From NCBI GenBank assembly GCA_021773395.1, contig JAJFKB010000002.1, positions 62,001 to 126,000 of the forward strand: a stretch of 64,000 nucleotides of DNA. The letters run 5' to 3'. The notes beneath the pieces were generated by a model. That model did no database searches and had not been told where the DNA came from. It saw nothing but the letters and a program-made list of their open reading frames with translations. A program made the position numbers and the translations under genes. The stretch comes from Gammaproteobacteria bacterium (lineage in GTDB: Bacteria; Pseudomonadota; Gammaproteobacteria; Pseudomonadales; IMCC2047). The first letter of the stretch is position 1, and the number at the start of each line of letters is the position of its first letter. Of the stretch, positions 23,973-33,410 are shown piece by piece.

Positions 23973-24623
23973 TCAAGTTGAAACTGTTTTATTAACGCTG
24001 AATTTCGGAAACCACGCCGGCGTAGTTTCCATATAGCGGCGATAGTCATCGCCGAATTCTTCCAATGCCATTCGTTCTTCACGTTTCGCCAATCGAACAT
24101 AGACGACCACCAGTATCGGAAACATCACCACAGTGGGTAAGGTCGGCCACTGCAACAGGAAACCGAACATGATTAAAATAAAGGCGATGTACTGGGGGTG
24201 ACGGCAGCGGGCATACCATCCGGTGGTCGCCAGCGACCGTGTTTGCTGCGCCTTGTGTAGCACATTCCAGGCTGAGGCAAGTAGGAAGAAACCCAACACG
24301 ATCAGCACATTGCTGGCAATGTGCAGCGGGTCGAAATGGGGATTGCCTTCAAATCCAAAAACGGTATGCAGAAGATGGCCGTTCTCGTGGGACAGAAAAT
24401 CGATGCCCGGATACTTTTCCGTCAGCCAGCCGGAGAGGAAATAGATGGTTAACGGAAAACCGTACATCTCGGTAAACAGGGCAATAATAAACGCCGAGAA
24501 AGCGCCAAAGCTACGCCAGTCGGTTTTCGTTTGCGGCTTGGTAAAACTGAACGCAAAGAAGATAAATATCGCTGAATTTAATATCACCAGGGTCCAAAGA
24601 CCGTAACCTGATTCGCCATGCAT
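23973..24623 (-). CDS. Isoprenylcysteine/phospholipid methyltransferase-family membrane protein (copy 2)
   Basis: 216 residues, same family as 11503-12162: five or so helices and the C-terminal C-R-H-P-Q-Y-I-A-F, then K-R-E-E-R-M-A-L-E-E-F-G-D-D-Y-R-R-Y. Both copies share the N-terminal A-L-F-T-E-M-Y-G-F-P-L-T-I-Y segment (A-L-Y-A-E-M in copy 1), so they derive from one ancestor. The Arg-His-Pro motif contacts S-adenosylmethionine in characterised relatives. It is located in the copper operon between DUF2933 and the Met-rich gene, which suggests a role in modifying a lipid or membrane component under copper stress. Confidence 0.82.
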   Translation of the reverse strand: MHGESGYGLWTLVILNSAIFIFFAFSFTKPQTKTDWRSFGAFSAFIIALFTEMYGFPLTIYFLSGWLTEKYPGIDFLSHENGHLLHTVFGFEGNPHFDPLHIASNVLIVLGFFLLASAWNVLHKAQQTRSLATTGWYARCRHPQYIAFILIMFGFLLQWPTLPTVVMFPILVVVYVRLAKREERMALEEFGDDYRRYMETTPAWFPKFSVNKTVST

Positions 24624-24635
24624 GATTTTTCTCCT

Positions 24636-24920
24636 TTAATGCGGGTGTTGGCCCGAGTCTTTTTTGCCTGCTTCGTAACCGCGGCGATACGCTTTATCTT
24701 CCGATTCCTCCGGCATATGGGCATCTTGATGCTCATGCCCGCCGTGTCCTCCGTGCATAAAAACGTGCATCAAAGGACAGAGCGCCAGTATTAAAAACGG
24801 CAGCCATTGAAATAAATGTTGCCGATGCTCGATCAACAGAAAATAGCTGGCGGCACCGATAAGCCCCAGAGACGCTAAGCCTTTCGGGGTAAACCAAAAA
24901 GAACCTTGTTTGCTAGCCAT
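24636..24920 (-). CDS. DUF2933 small membrane protein
   Basis: 94 residues with two close membrane helices (W-F-T-P-K-G-L-A-S-L-G then F-Q-W-L-P-F-L-I-L-A-L-C-P-L-M-H) and a histidine/glycine-rich tail beginning H-V-F-M-H-G-G-H-G-G-H-E. This is the DUF2933 family, common beside copper ATPases. The ATG at 24920 has GGAG upstream and overlaps the PII-like stop by 8 bases. The His-rich tail could bind copper or zinc; no activity has been assigned. Confidence 0.75.
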   Translation of the reverse strand: MASKQGSFWFTPKGLASLGLIGAASYFLLIEHRQHLFQWLPFLILALCPLMHVFMHGGHGGHEHQDAHMPEESEDKAYRRGYEAGKKDSGQHPH

Positions 24921-25263
24921 GCTCCACCTCGTAATATTTAAATTCATTTGCCGCAGCCGTATCTCCGCTACAAACCCAGTACAATTGATCAACAGCAGTA
25001 ATTGCCACCAATCCTTCGCTCTGCGCTCCGACGTCCGCTGTCTGTATGATTAACTTCGCGATTTTATTGGCATGCTTTACGCTAGTGTAAATTTCAATTT
25101 GGGCGTGATTCACAAGCTGGTTTCGCGAATAAGTATTGCAATAATCTCCGCGCCCCTGGACCGGATGAATGGTAAAACCCTTTACCCCCTGCGATTCCAA
25201 AGCGGTCTCAACCGCGGTCAATTGCAACTCATCAATAATTGCCGTTATCTTCTTAATCGCCAT
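24913..25263 (-). CDS. PII superfamily protein linked to the copper ATPase
   Basis: 116 residues with the beta-alpha-beta double fold of PII signal proteins (M-A-I-K-K-I-T-A-I-I-D start, I-E-I-Y-T-S-V, and a G-L-V-A-I-T-A-V-D-Q-L-Y strand). The T-loop lacks the uridylylated Tyr context of GlnB and carries instead G-R-G-D-Y-C-N-T-Y. PII-like trimers without GlnB residues are often sensors of nucleotides or metals for a neighbouring transporter. It follows the membrane cupredoxin and precedes DUF2933. A second PII-like gene accompanies the Czc system at 49583. Confidence 0.75.
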   Translation of the reverse strand: MAIKKITAIIDELQLTAVETALESQGVKGFTIHPVQGRGDYCNTYSRNQLVNHAQIEIYTSVKHANKIAKLIIQTADVGAQSEGLVAITAVDQLYWVCSGDTAAANEFKYYEVEHG

Positions 25264-25286
25264 CTCTACCTCCTATTGGGAATGGA

Positions 25287-25640
25287 CTACTCCACCAACA
25301 GCGTGCCACGATACATTTGCATCTGGCAGCTAAAGGCATACTCTCCTTTCTCCATCGCGGGTAAAACGATGGATTTAAATTGGTTCAGTGGTAACTCCTC
25401 ACTAACATCAAAATCGGAAAACAACACCGTGCCGGCACAGGGCGAGGCATCTTTACGCATAAACCGAATAGTCGCCGGCTCACCGGCCGCCAGTTTTATC
25501 CGCGACGGCTGATAGGTGCCGTCTTCAACCATTACAGTGATCGCGCCCTCACTGACAATGACTTCACGCGGCTTATATAACCAAAACCACCAGACAATCA
25601 GCCCAATCAGTAATAGTCCGAGAATGTTAATTATCATCAT
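25287..25640 (-). CDS. Membrane-anchored cupredoxin
   Basis: 117 residues: one N-terminal membrane helix (about 4-22) and a periplasmic cupredoxin-like domain (Cupredoxin_1 type) with Y-Q-P-S-R-I-K-L-A-A-G-E-P and a late copper-site region Y-A-F-S-C-Q-M-Q-M-Y-R-G. The C-Q-M-Q-M segment provides Cys and Met ligands, while the expected His is not obvious. It lies 12 bases after copA. A role as a periplasmic copper acceptor for the ATPase is the simplest reading. Confidence 0.72.
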   Translation of the reverse strand: MMIINILGLLLIGLIVWWFWLYKPREVIVSEGAITVMVEDGTYQPSRIKLAAGEPATIRFMRKDASPCAGTVLFSDFDVSEELPLNQFKSIVLPAMEKGEYAFSCQMQMYRGTLLVE

Positions 25641-25652
25641 AACGAAAGCCTC

Positions 25653-27959
25653 CTAATGTTCCTGCGCTTTAAAAAAGCGCAAACGATTGGCATTGCTGAC
25701 CACGGTGAGCGATGAAAAGGCCATCGCCGCGCCGGCAATGACAGGACTGAGTAATAAGCCAAAGAACGGGTATAAAACACCGGCCGCAAACGGCACCCCG
25801 GCAACGTTATAGATAAAAGCGCCAAACAGATTTTGTTTGATATTGCGCAATGTTGCTTTACTAACGGCAATGGCATCGGCCAGGCCATGCAGTGAACCGC
25901 GCATCAGCGTAATATCGGCGCTCTCGATGGCGACGTCCGTGCCCGTACCAATGGCAAAACCGACATTCGCCAGGGCCAGGGCCGGTGCATCGTTAATGCC
26001 GTCCCCGGTCATACCGACGATTTCATTTTGCATTTGCAGCTCGGCGACTTTTTCGGCTTTTTGTTCCGGGAGAACTTCGGCAAAGAACTCGCTGATCCCG
26101 ACTTTATCCGCCACCGCTTTTGCCGTAGCGCGGTTATCCCCGGTCAGCATCACCACGCGTATGCCATTTTTTTGCAAGCGTTTAATCGCTGAAATGGAGT
26201 CGTTCTTGATCGGGTCGGCAACGGCAATAATCGCCGCCAACTTCCCATCCGCGGCGAAATACATGGGTGTTTTGGCTTCCTCCGCCATTTTTTGTGCGAC
26301 ATCCACGTAATCGTCCACGGAGATATTTTTATCGCGCATCAGCTTTTCATTACCGAACAGCAACTGCTGCTCACCGACAAAACCCTCTACGCCATGTCCT
26401 GCGATGGCGGAAAACTGTTCGACTTTATCGAGCGATAGATCGCGTTCGGTTGCGGACTCCACGATAGAAACCGCCAAGGGGTGTTCGGAACCAGCTTCCA
26501 GGCTCGCAGCCAGACGCAATACGTCTTCTTCGCTCTCAGCATGCGCGAGATGAATATTGGTGACTTTGGGTGAACCCAGCGTAATGGTTCCGGTTTTATC
26601 CAGAATCATGGCGGTGATTTTTGAAGAGGTCTGCAAGGCCTCGCCATTGCGAATCAGCACCCCAGCCTCAGCCGCTTTACCTACACCGACCATCACCGAC
26701 ATGGGCGTTGCCAACCCCAGAGCACAGGGGCAAGCAATAATTAATACGGTGGTGGCGGAAACGATAGCAAAGGCTATCGCCGGATCGGGGCCGAGGTTCA
26801 GCCAGGTCAGGGCGCTGACCACGGCGATAATCATCACCACCGGAACGAAATAAGCCGAGATCGCATCCGCCAGACGGCCAATCGGCGGTTTGGAATTCTG
26901 CGCACGTTTGACCATGCCAATGATTTGCGCCAGAGCCGTGTCTTTACCCACTCGCGTGGCCTTAAAGACGATGGAGCCAGTTTTGTTAATGGTGCCGCCG
27001 ACCACCTCATCATCCTGCTTTTTCTCAACCGGCATCGGCTCACCGGTCAGCATGGATTCGTCAACCGAGGTATGGCCGTCCAGCACCACGCCATCGACCG
27101 GTATTCTTTCGCCCGGCCGCACCCGCACCTTGTCGTTCAACAGCACCTGCTCGATCAGAATATCGATCTCTTTGTCATCGCGAATGACCCGCGCGGTTTT
27201 CGCCTGCAAACCGATCAAGCGCTTGATCGCTTCGGAGGTTCTGCCGCGCGCTTTTATTTCCAAAGCCAGTCCCAGATCGATCAGACCGATGATCATGGCG
27301 GTTGCTTCAAAATACACATGACGCGCCATCTCCGGCACGGCATAAGGAAAAAACACCACTACCATGGAATAAAGCCAGGCGGTGCCGGTACCCAAAGCGA
27401 TCAAAGTATCCATATTTGCACTGTGATTCGTGAAAGACTTCCAGGCACCGACAAAAAAGTGTTTGCCTGAAAAGAGCATCACGCCCAGAGTGAGTAGTCC
27501 GATAACCAGCCAAACCACTCGCTCCGTATTGGAGGTCACTGTCATTTCCCCAACAATGACGCTATAGGCCATCAATGGAATGCCAAGGGTTAAGGCGATG
27601 GTCATTTCTCTCATTAAACGCTTGTAGTAGGCCCAGTCCGCCTGCTCCTTTTCATCTAATGAATCCTGCTCCGATCCGTCCTCCTGCACTTTCGCGTTGT
27701 AACCGGCCTTTTCCACCGCTTTAATCAGATCACCCGAATTCACAGAGCCCAAGACTGTGGCTGTTCGTTGTGCAAAATTCACTTCAGCCTTTTCAACGCC
27801 AGACACATTGTTTAAGGCGGCCTCTATTTTTCCGACGCAGCTGGCGCAGCTTGCTCCTTCAATGATTAACTCCTGACTCGCGGAATTCGCTGACGGTTGC
27901 TCGCCGTCCTGATGGCATTTGGCATGACCAGCCTGCTGATCCGGTGTGATTTGATTCAT
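25653..27959 (-). CDS. copA: Copper-translocating P-type ATPase
   Basis: 768 residues. One N-terminal HMA domain with G-A-S-C-A-S-C (Cys38, Cys41), eight membrane helices, an actuator T-G-E-P, the ion motif C-P-C-A-L-G in helix 6, the phosphorylated D-K-T-G-T, and [10 protein letters not shown]. The pair N-V-A-G-V-P and [12 protein letters not shown] in the last helices is the Cu(I) signature (N-Y-x(n)-M-S-S class). It exports Cu(I), possibly Ag(I), from the cytoplasm. A His-containing leader (residues 1-28) precedes the HMA domain. It follows its MerR-type regulator by 36 bases. Confidence 0.95.
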   Translation of the reverse strand: MNQITPDQQAGHAKCHQDGEQPSANSASQELIIEGASCASCVGKIEAALNNVSGVEKAEVNFAQRTATVLGSVNSGDLIKAVEKAGYNAKVQEDGSEQDSLDEKEQADWAYYKRLMREMTIALTLGIPLMAYSVIVGEMTVTSNTERVVWLVIGLLTLGVMLFSGKHFFVGAWKSFTNHSANMDTLIALGTGTAWLYSMVVVFFPYAVPEMARHVYFEATAMIIGLIDLGLALEIKARGRTSEAIKRLIGLQAKTARVIRDDKEIDILIEQVLLNDKVRVRPGERIPVDGVVLDGHTSVDESMLTGEPMPVEKKQDDEVVGGTINKTGSIVFKATRVGKDTALAQIIGMVKRAQNSKPPIGRLADAISAYFVPVVMIIAVVSALTWLNLGPDPAIAFAIVSATTVLIIACPCALGLATPMSVMVGVGKAAEAGVLIRNGEALQTSSKITAMILDKTGTITLGSPKVTNIHLAHAESEEDVLRLAASLEAGSEHPLAVSIVESATERDLSLDKVEQFSAIAGHGVEGFVGEQQLLFGNEKLMRDKNISVDDYVDVAQKMAEEAKTPMYFAADGKLAAIIAVADPIKNDSISAIKRLQKNGIRVVMLTGDNRATAKAVADKVGISEFFAEVLPEQKAEKVAELQMQNEIVGMTGDGINDAPALALANVGFAIGTGTDVAIESADITLMRGSLHGLADAIAVSKATLRNIKQNLFGAFIYNVAGVPFAAGVLYPFFGLLLSPVIAGAAMAFSSLTVVSNANRLRFFKAQEH

Positions 27960-27995
27960 AACGAGACCTCTTCCACTGATGGGATAAATTGATAA

Positions 27996-28424
27996 CTATT
28001 CACTGTCTTGTCCCCCACTTTGTTTTGGAAAACTTTCAATCAAATGACAGATCATATGCCCGGTCGGCGCTTTATCGGGCTTCGACTGCCAGTCTTTTAA
28101 GGCTGCCTGCATGCGTGCTCTAAGCACCTTGGTTTCATCAAACTTTTTCTCAGTTTCCTTTAACCGCTCTTCGATCAACTCTCTGACCAGGGGGCAGGTT
28201 GTTCGGCCAGTCTTGGCCTCCGCTAAAATAACTTCGATATCCTTCACCGAGAATCCCAGTTGCCGGGCCGCCAGAATAAAACCTAACCTTTTCCTGTCTG
28301 AGGCCGTATATTCTTTGTAGCCGTTATTCAGATTCTTTTTCGGCGCCAACATGCCTATCCTGGTGTAATAGCGGACAGTGTCGGCGCTAATATCCAATGC
28401 AGCGGCTAATTGATTTACTCTCAT
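27996..28424 (-). CDS. MerR-family regulator of the copper operon (CueR-like)
   Basis: 142 residues: winged helix A-A-A-L-D-I-S-A-D-T-V-R-Y-Y-T-R-I-G-M-L, dimer helix, and C-terminal region with Cys in T-T-C-P-L-V and a late M-I-C-H-L. CueR binds Cu(I) with two cysteines of a C-terminal loop; here only scattered Cys are present, so the sensing site is not standard. The ATG at 28424 with AGAGG upstream is preferred over a GTG at 28430. Unlike merR above, this regulator is the first gene of its own operon, downstream of the 19-bp-spacer promoter at 28476, so it activates itself together with copA. Confidence 0.85.
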   Translation of the reverse strand: MRVNQLAAALDISADTVRYYTRIGMLAPKKNLNNGYKEYTASDRKRLGFILAARQLGFSVKDIEVILAEAKTGRTTCPLVRELIEERLKETEKKFDETKVLRARMQAALKDWQSKPDKAPTGHMICHLIESFPKQSGGQDSE

Positions 28425-28475
28425 AAACACCTCTCATTTTCGGACTCAAACCTAAGACTATCCCACACACCCAAA

Positions 28476-28506
28476 AGCCTACGCCTGTGTCTAAGACACA
28501 GGTCAA
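28476..28506 (-). promoter_or_regulatory. MerR-class promoter of the regulator-copA operon
   Basis: On the minus strand -35 TTGACC (28501-28506) and -10 TAGGCT (28476-28481) are separated by 19 bases. The plus strand shows a 19-bp perfect dyad (28484-28502) made of CCTGTGTCT and AGACACAGG around one base. This matches the promoter architecture of CueR/ZntR-type activators. It is the only promoter recognised upstream of the copper operon. Confidence 0.82.
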
Positions 28507-28535
28507 GCAGGTTTTGAAAATTGTGCTGTGCCCGG

Positions 28536-31500
28536 TTAATCAAGTGATCTTTGCCTCCATAAAAAATAAACCGCAGGCACAACCAGCAAAGTCAGCACCA
28601 CCGCACTGACCATACCGCCGACCATTGGCGCAGCGATGCGGCTCATCACTTCTGAGCCGGTACCCGTGCCGTAAAGAATGGGTAGCAAACCGGCTACAAT
28701 AGCTGCTGCAGTCATCATTACCGGGCGCACGCGCATACCGGCACCTTGTAGTACCGCATCCGTCAAAATCGCTTTACTGGGTGCTACGCCCTGTTTTTCG
28801 CATTCATCCAGCATGTGCCGGTAGGCTTGATTGAGGTAAACCAGCATGATGACGCCTATTTCGACAGCTACCCCCGCGAGAGCGATAAACCCAACACTTA
28901 CCGCCACCGAAAAATTGTATCCCTCCAAATACATCAACCAGATACTGCCCACCATGGCCAATGGCAAGGTACCCATAATGATGGCGACTTCGATCAAATT
29001 GCCGAAATTCATAAACAGCAGCACAATAATGATGGCCAAAGTGAGTGGCACCACGTAGGTGAGTTTTGCTTTCGCGCGCTGCATATATTCATACTGGCCT
29101 GACCAACTGATAGAATAACCCGCCGGCAAATCAAGCTGCTCCTTCACCACTTTCTGCGCCTCGACCACATAGCTGCCGATATCAACACCTTCGATATCTA
29201 TGTATGCCCAGCCATTGAGCCGGGCATTCTCGCTTTTGATGGCCGGCGGGCCATCTTCAACAAAAATACGCGTCACATCCGCCAGAGAAATACGATGACC
29301 ACTTGGCGTAACAATAGGAAGAAGAGATAATTGCTCTGGTGAGTTTCGATAATCCTGCGGGTAGCGGATGTTAATCGGGTAGCGCTCCAAGCCCTCAACC
29401 GTTTGCGCCACATTCATACCGCCGATCGCCGTAGCAACCACCTGCTGCACATCATCAATATTAAGACCGTAACGCGCCGCTTTTTCTCTTTGTATGTCCA
29501 CTTTGATGTAGCGCCCGCCCGCTACTCGTTCCGCATATACGGAGGCCGTACCGGGAACATCTTTAAGAATCCTTTCCAATTGTTGACCAATCTCTTGAAT
29601 CTTGCCGAGTTCGGGTCCGGCAACCTTGATGCCAACCGGCGTTTTAATCCCTGTGGCTAACATGTCGATACGCGTCTTGATGGGCATGACCCAGGCATTG
29701 GTGACACCGGGAAGTTTCACCAGACTATCTAACTCTTTGATAAGACCCTCAGTGGTCAAACCATCACGCCACTCCTCTCTTGGTTTAAGCTGAATAAAGG
29801 TTTCAACCATGGTGAGTGGTGCCGGATCAGTAGCCGTTTCCGCTCGACCCACCTTACCAAAAACGGTTTTAACTTCAGGGACGGTGTATATAAGTTTGTC
29901 CATCTGCTGTAACAACTCTCTTGCTTTACCGATGGAAATCCCGGGATAGGTCGTTGGCATATACATTAGATCCCCCTCATCCAGCGGAGGAATGAATTCG
30001 CTGCCAATCTTATCGAGCGGCCATAGTCCCACAGCAAGCACTAACAGCGCCGCGAGCAGGGTTATTTTCGGAAATTTTAAAACACTTCTTAATACCGGCA
30101 AATAAGCTGTTGTTAGCAGTCGGTTGATGGGGTTTTTATGCTCGGCCAGGACTTTTCCGCGAATAAAATATCCCATGAGTATCGGCACCAGAGTGATCGC
30201 CAAAGCCGCCGATGCCGCCATCGCATAGGTCTTGGTGAAGGCGAGTGGCGAGAACATGCGCCCCTCCTGTGCTTCGAGTGTAAATACTGGTACAAAACTG
30301 ACGGTAATGATTAGCAAGCTGAAAAAGAGCGCCGGCCCCACTTCGCTAGCCGATTCAGCAACGATTTGCCAACGGTTTTCCTTTGTGAGTGGTGTCCGTT
30401 CCATATGCTTATGCATATTTTCAATCATCACGATTGCTCCATCAATCATGGCGCCAATGGCAATGGCAATACCACCAAGAGACATAATATTAGCGTTCAG
30501 TCCTTGGGCGTACATAATGATAAATGCCGTGAGAATTCCGACAGGTAAGCTAATAATCGCCACCAGTGAAGAACGAACATGGAACAAAAACACCATGCAG
30601 ACAAGAGCGACAACCCCAAACTCTTCTAACAACTTAATGGCCAAATTGTTCACTGCTCGCTCAATCAAAGCGCTACGATCATAAACCGTCACCACTTCAA
30701 CACCATCAGGCAGCCCTTGCTTCAATTGTTCCAGCTTGGCTTTTACGCCATCGATGGTTTTTTGTGCGTTTTCACCAAAGCGCATGACGACAATGCCGCC
30801 AACGGTTTCCCCTTCGCCGTTGAGTTCAGCCACCCCTCTACGCATTTGCGGGCCAAGATCGATTTCAGCAACATCCTTTAGCAACAATGGCGTACCGTTC
30901 TGATTAACACCCAGCGGGATACTCCCTATGTCCTGTATACTTTGCAGGTACCCGGTGGCTCGCAACATATATTCAGCTTCAGCCATTTCTACCACTGAAG
31001 CGCCAATCTCCTGGTTACCCCGTTTGATGGCCGTCTGGATATGAGAAAGCGGTATACCGAAAGCCCTTAACTTCTCCGGATCCACTTTCACCTGGTACTG
31101 TTTGACCATGCCGCCCAGGGCCGTAACCTCAGAGACTCCCGGTACGGTTTGCAGTTCATACTTCAAAAACCAGTCCTGAAGGCTACGCAGTTGACCAATA
31201 TCATGCTGCCCGGTTTTATCAACCAGCGCGTACAAATACACCCAACCTACTCCGGTGGCATCCGGCCCCAATTGCGGCTTGGCATTCTGAGGAAGCGTCG
31301 GAGCAACCTGGCTCAGGTATTCAAGCACCCGAGAACGCGCCCAATACATGTCAGTTTTTTCATCGAAAATCACGTAGACATAGGAATCACCAAAAAAGGA
31401 GTAGCCACGAACCGTCACTGCACCAGGCACTGACAGCATGGCAGTCGTCAAAGGGTAGGTAACCTGATCCTCCACTACCTGAGGTGCCTGTCCCGGATAG

Positions 31501-31655
31501 GTGGTTTTAATAATGACCTGCACATCAGATAGGTCAGGTATTGCATCGACTGGTGTATTTTTAAGTGAAAACAACCCAATGCCAACAACAATGAAAGTGG
31601 CCAGTAATACAAAAAAGCGATTACTAACCGACCAACGAATAATAGATTCAATCAT
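28536..31655 (-). CDS. cusA: CusA-like heavy-metal efflux RND transporter
   Basis: 1039 residues with 12 membrane helices of the HME-RND family. N-terminus shows P-V-D-A-I-P-D-L-S-D-V-Q-V; helix 4 carries G-A-M-I-D-G-A-I-V-M-I-E-N, the proton relay of Cu/Ag (HME-4) pumps. The periplasmic cleft contains Met residues at intervals as in CusA. The trimeric pump takes Cu(I)/Ag(I) from the periplasm or cytoplasm through the CusBC channel. The stop lies just 30 bases from the next operon's -35 region. Eleven bases separate it from cusB. Confidence 0.94.
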   Translation of the reverse strand: MIESIIRWSVSNRFFVLLATFIVVGIGLFSLKNTPVDAIPDLSDVQVIIKTTYPGQAPQVVEDQVTYPLTTAMLSVPGAVTVRGYSFFGDSYVYVIFDEKTDMYWARSRVLEYLSQVAPTLPQNAKPQLGPDATGVGWVYLYALVDKTGQHDIGQLRSLQDWFLKYELQTVPGVSEVTALGGMVKQYQVKVDPEKLRAFGIPLSHIQTAIKRGNQEIGASVVEMAEAEYMLRATGYLQSIQDIGSIPLGVNQNGTPLLLKDVAEIDLGPQMRRGVAELNGEGETVGGIVVMRFGENAQKTIDGVKAKLEQLKQGLPDGVEVVTVYDRSALIERAVNNLAIKLLEEFGVVALVCMVFLFHVRSSLVAIISLPVGILTAFIIMYAQGLNANIMSLGGIAIAIGAMIDGAIVMIENMHKHMERTPLTKENRWQIVAESASEVGPALFFSLLIITVSFVPVFTLEAQEGRMFSPLAFTKTYAMAASAALAITLVPILMGYFIRGKVLAEHKNPINRLLTTAYLPVLRSVLKFPKITLLAALLVLAVGLWPLDKIGSEFIPPLDEGDLMYMPTTYPGISIGKARELLQQMDKLIYTVPEVKTVFGKVGRAETATDPAPLTMVETFIQLKPREEWRDGLTTEGLIKELDSLVKLPGVTNAWVMPIKTRIDMLATGIKTPVGIKVAGPELGKIQEIGQQLERILKDVPGTASVYAERVAGGRYIKVDIQREKAARYGLNIDDVQQVVATAIGGMNVAQTVEGLERYPINIRYPQDYRNSPEQLSLLPIVTPSGHRISLADVTRIFVEDGPPAIKSENARLNGWAYIDIEGVDIGSYVVEAQKVVKEQLDLPAGYSISWSGQYEYMQRAKAKLTYVVPLTLAIIIVLLFMNFGNLIEVAIIMGTLPLAMVGSIWLMYLEGYNFSVAVSVGFIALAGVAVEIGVIMLVYLNQAYRHMLDECEKQGVAPSKAILTDAVLQGAGMRVRPVMMTAAAIVAGLLPILYGTGTGSEVMSRIAAPMVGGMVSAVVLTLLVVPAVYFLWRQRSLD

Positions 31656-31666
31656 CTCATTCCCTT

Positions 31667-33376
31667 CTATTCGTTATGCTGGGTATGATCCATATTTTCA
31701 TGGTCCATACTCTGCATTTGGTTGTGATCCATCCCTTCATCATTCATGTCCTGGTGCTGACTATGATCCATATCTTCCGGCTCCATCGTCTGATCCTGGC
31801 TGTGATCCATCCCTTCATCATTCATGTCCTGGTGCTGACTATGATCCATATCTTCCGGTTCCTTCATCTGATGCTGACTGTGATCCTTCTCGTCTTTGCT
31901 CATACTCTGTTCTGGGACTTTACTATCTGGTATATGAACATTAGAGATTTCGTACTGATCACCTTCATTTTTTGTCACTTCAATATGCAGCCTCAATCCT
32001 TTTTCAAGAATGGAGAAATCAAGCGCTTCAGCGACGGTAAAATCCATTGTCATTTCAGGCCAATCCCACTCACTTATCGCCTGATGAGTTACGTTAACCA
32101 TCCGTTGCCCTGCCATCAGGCTATTGATAGTTGCCTCAACCCAAACACTTGCTGTTACAGTCTCATCGCCGTTATCGTGATTCATTCGTTTAAAATCAGA
32201 TGTTTTGCTCGATTCAGAATCAATTAGGAACTGCGCCGAACTCACTATTTGATCACCTTCCTTTAAACCAGCCAATATTTCAGCTGACAAACCATCAAAA
32301 CGACCAACCTTGACGTTGATAGACTTAAAACGACCATCGCCAAGTGCGAGTACCACGCGATTGACACCACCGGTGCGAATAACGGCCTCTCTAGGCACTA
32401 GCAATACTTCATCTGAATTTTTTGCATGAATGACAACCTGCGCAAACATATTGGGTTTTAACACCTGGTTTTCATTGTCAAAACGTAGCCTGACTTTCAC
32501 TGTTCGCGTTTTACTGTCCAGCGTTGGGTAGATATAGTCGACTTTCCCCAGCCATTCCGTTCCAGGTAGATAGTCGAGCGACATAGTGACAGGTAAACCC
32601 ACCATAACTTCGGATGCTTGACGTTCGAACACTTCTGCTTCCACCCAAACCTGATCAAGCGTACCTATCGACATTAGTGTGGTACCGGGTTTCACATAAA
32701 ACCCTTCCCGAATATTTAGGTTGTCCACTACGCCGCCCTGCGGCGCAAAAAAAGTAATGGTTTGCTTTACCTTTTTGGTACGCATCAGCTGCTTGACTGC
32801 ATCTTTGGGTAGCTGCAAAGCTTTTAGTCGATCCTCCGCTGCCTTAATTAACCGCTGGCTATTCCTATCTAAAGCCAGTAGCAACTCTTCCTGTGCATTT
32901 ACTAATTCGGGAGAGTAAATTTCATAGAGCGGTTGTCCTTTTATTACCGGGTCACCAGCTGCTTTCACGTACAGGCGTTCAATCCAGCCTTCGACTCTGG
33001 GGTGAATATGGATCAATTGATCTTCATCGTAAGCCACATAACCGACTGTCTGTATTTCAGTATGCAGAGCTTTGCGCTCTGCCACAGCGGTTCTCACGCC
33101 GAGATTGTTGACCACATCAGGAGATATTTTTATAGTCCCAGGCCCGGCATCATCGCCACCTTCCTCATAAACCGGAATCAGATCCATACCCATAGGAGAT
33201 TTTCCCGGTTTGTCGCGTTTATAGTTTGGGTTCATTGGCGCTACCCAGTACAGCGGGACCTTTTCCTGCGCCACTCCTTCCACTGGCGTGGGGGAACGGC
33301 TTAACCCGAGCCAATGGCCTATACCGCCTCCAACCAGCACTAGAATAATTGCGGTTATAATGTTGGATCTACTCAT
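31667..33376 (-). CDS. cusB: CusB-like membrane fusion protein with fused CusF domain and Met/His-rich tail
   Basis: 569 residues. After a membrane anchor comes a YHS-like metal motif P-M-N-P-N-Y-K-R-D-K-P-G-K-S-P-M-G-M-D-L, then the lipoyl/hairpin/beta-barrel body of membrane fusion proteins (about 80-395). Residues about 405-480 form a CusF-like domain with the copper site W-D-W-P-E-M-T-M-D-F, normally a separate protein. The last 70 residues are repeats of M-D-H-S-Q-H-Q-D-M. So adapter, chaperone and metal sponge are in one polypeptide. AGGGG lies upstream of the ATG. It follows the TolC-type gene by 34 bases. Confidence 0.93.
   Translation of the reverse strand: MSRSNIITAIILVLVGGGIGHWLGLSRSPTPVEGVAQEKVPLYWVAPMNPNYKRDKPGKSPMGMDLIPVYEEGGDDAGPGTIKISPDVVNNLGVRTAVAERKALHTEIQTVGYVAYDEDQLIHIHPRVEGWIERLYVKAAGDPVIKGQPLYEIYSPELVNAQEELLLALDRNSQRLIKAAEDRLKALQLPKDAVKQLMRTKKVKQTITFFAPQGGVVDNLNIREGFYVKPGTTLMSIGTLDQVWVEAEVFERQASEVMVGLPVTMSLDYLPGTEWLGKVDYIYPTLDSKTRTVKVRLRFDNENQVLKPNMFAQVVIHAKNSDEVLLVPREAVIRTGGVNRVVLALGDGRFKSINVKVGRFDGLSAEILAGLKEGDQIVSSAQFLIDSESSKTSDFKRMNHDNGDETVTASVWVEATINSLMAGQRMVNVTHQAISEWDWPEMTMDFTVAEALDFSILEKGLRLHIEVTKNEGDQYEISNVHIPDSKVPEQSMSKDEKDHSQHQMKEPEDMDHSQHQDMNDEGMDHSQDQTMEPEDMDHSQHQDMNDEGMDHNQMQSMDHENMDHTQHNE
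31723..31858 (-). repeat. Two direct 58-bp repeats, 78-bp period, in cusB
   Basis: Positions 31723-31780 and 31801-31858 are identical, giving two copies of a 26-residue unit centred on M-D-H-S-Q-H-Q-D-M-N-D-E-G in the cusB tail. Nucleotide identity implies a recent duplication. Slippage could alter the number of metal-binding units. Confidence 0.85.
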
Positions 33377-33410
33377 TGTGAATAACCCCTGATTGAATTT
33401 AATTTCTGAT

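Noticed and set aside
23441-23995. 184-codon plus-strand ORF rich in His and Leu
   Set aside because: Mirror of the Met-rich protein gene; His codons come from reversed ATG.
31723-31858. CRISPR-like repetition
   Set aside because: Two coding repeats with no unique spacers; they lie inside cusB.
31501-32227. Repetitive plus-strand ORFs
   Set aside because: Antisense to the cusB repeats; the repeats explain the open frames.
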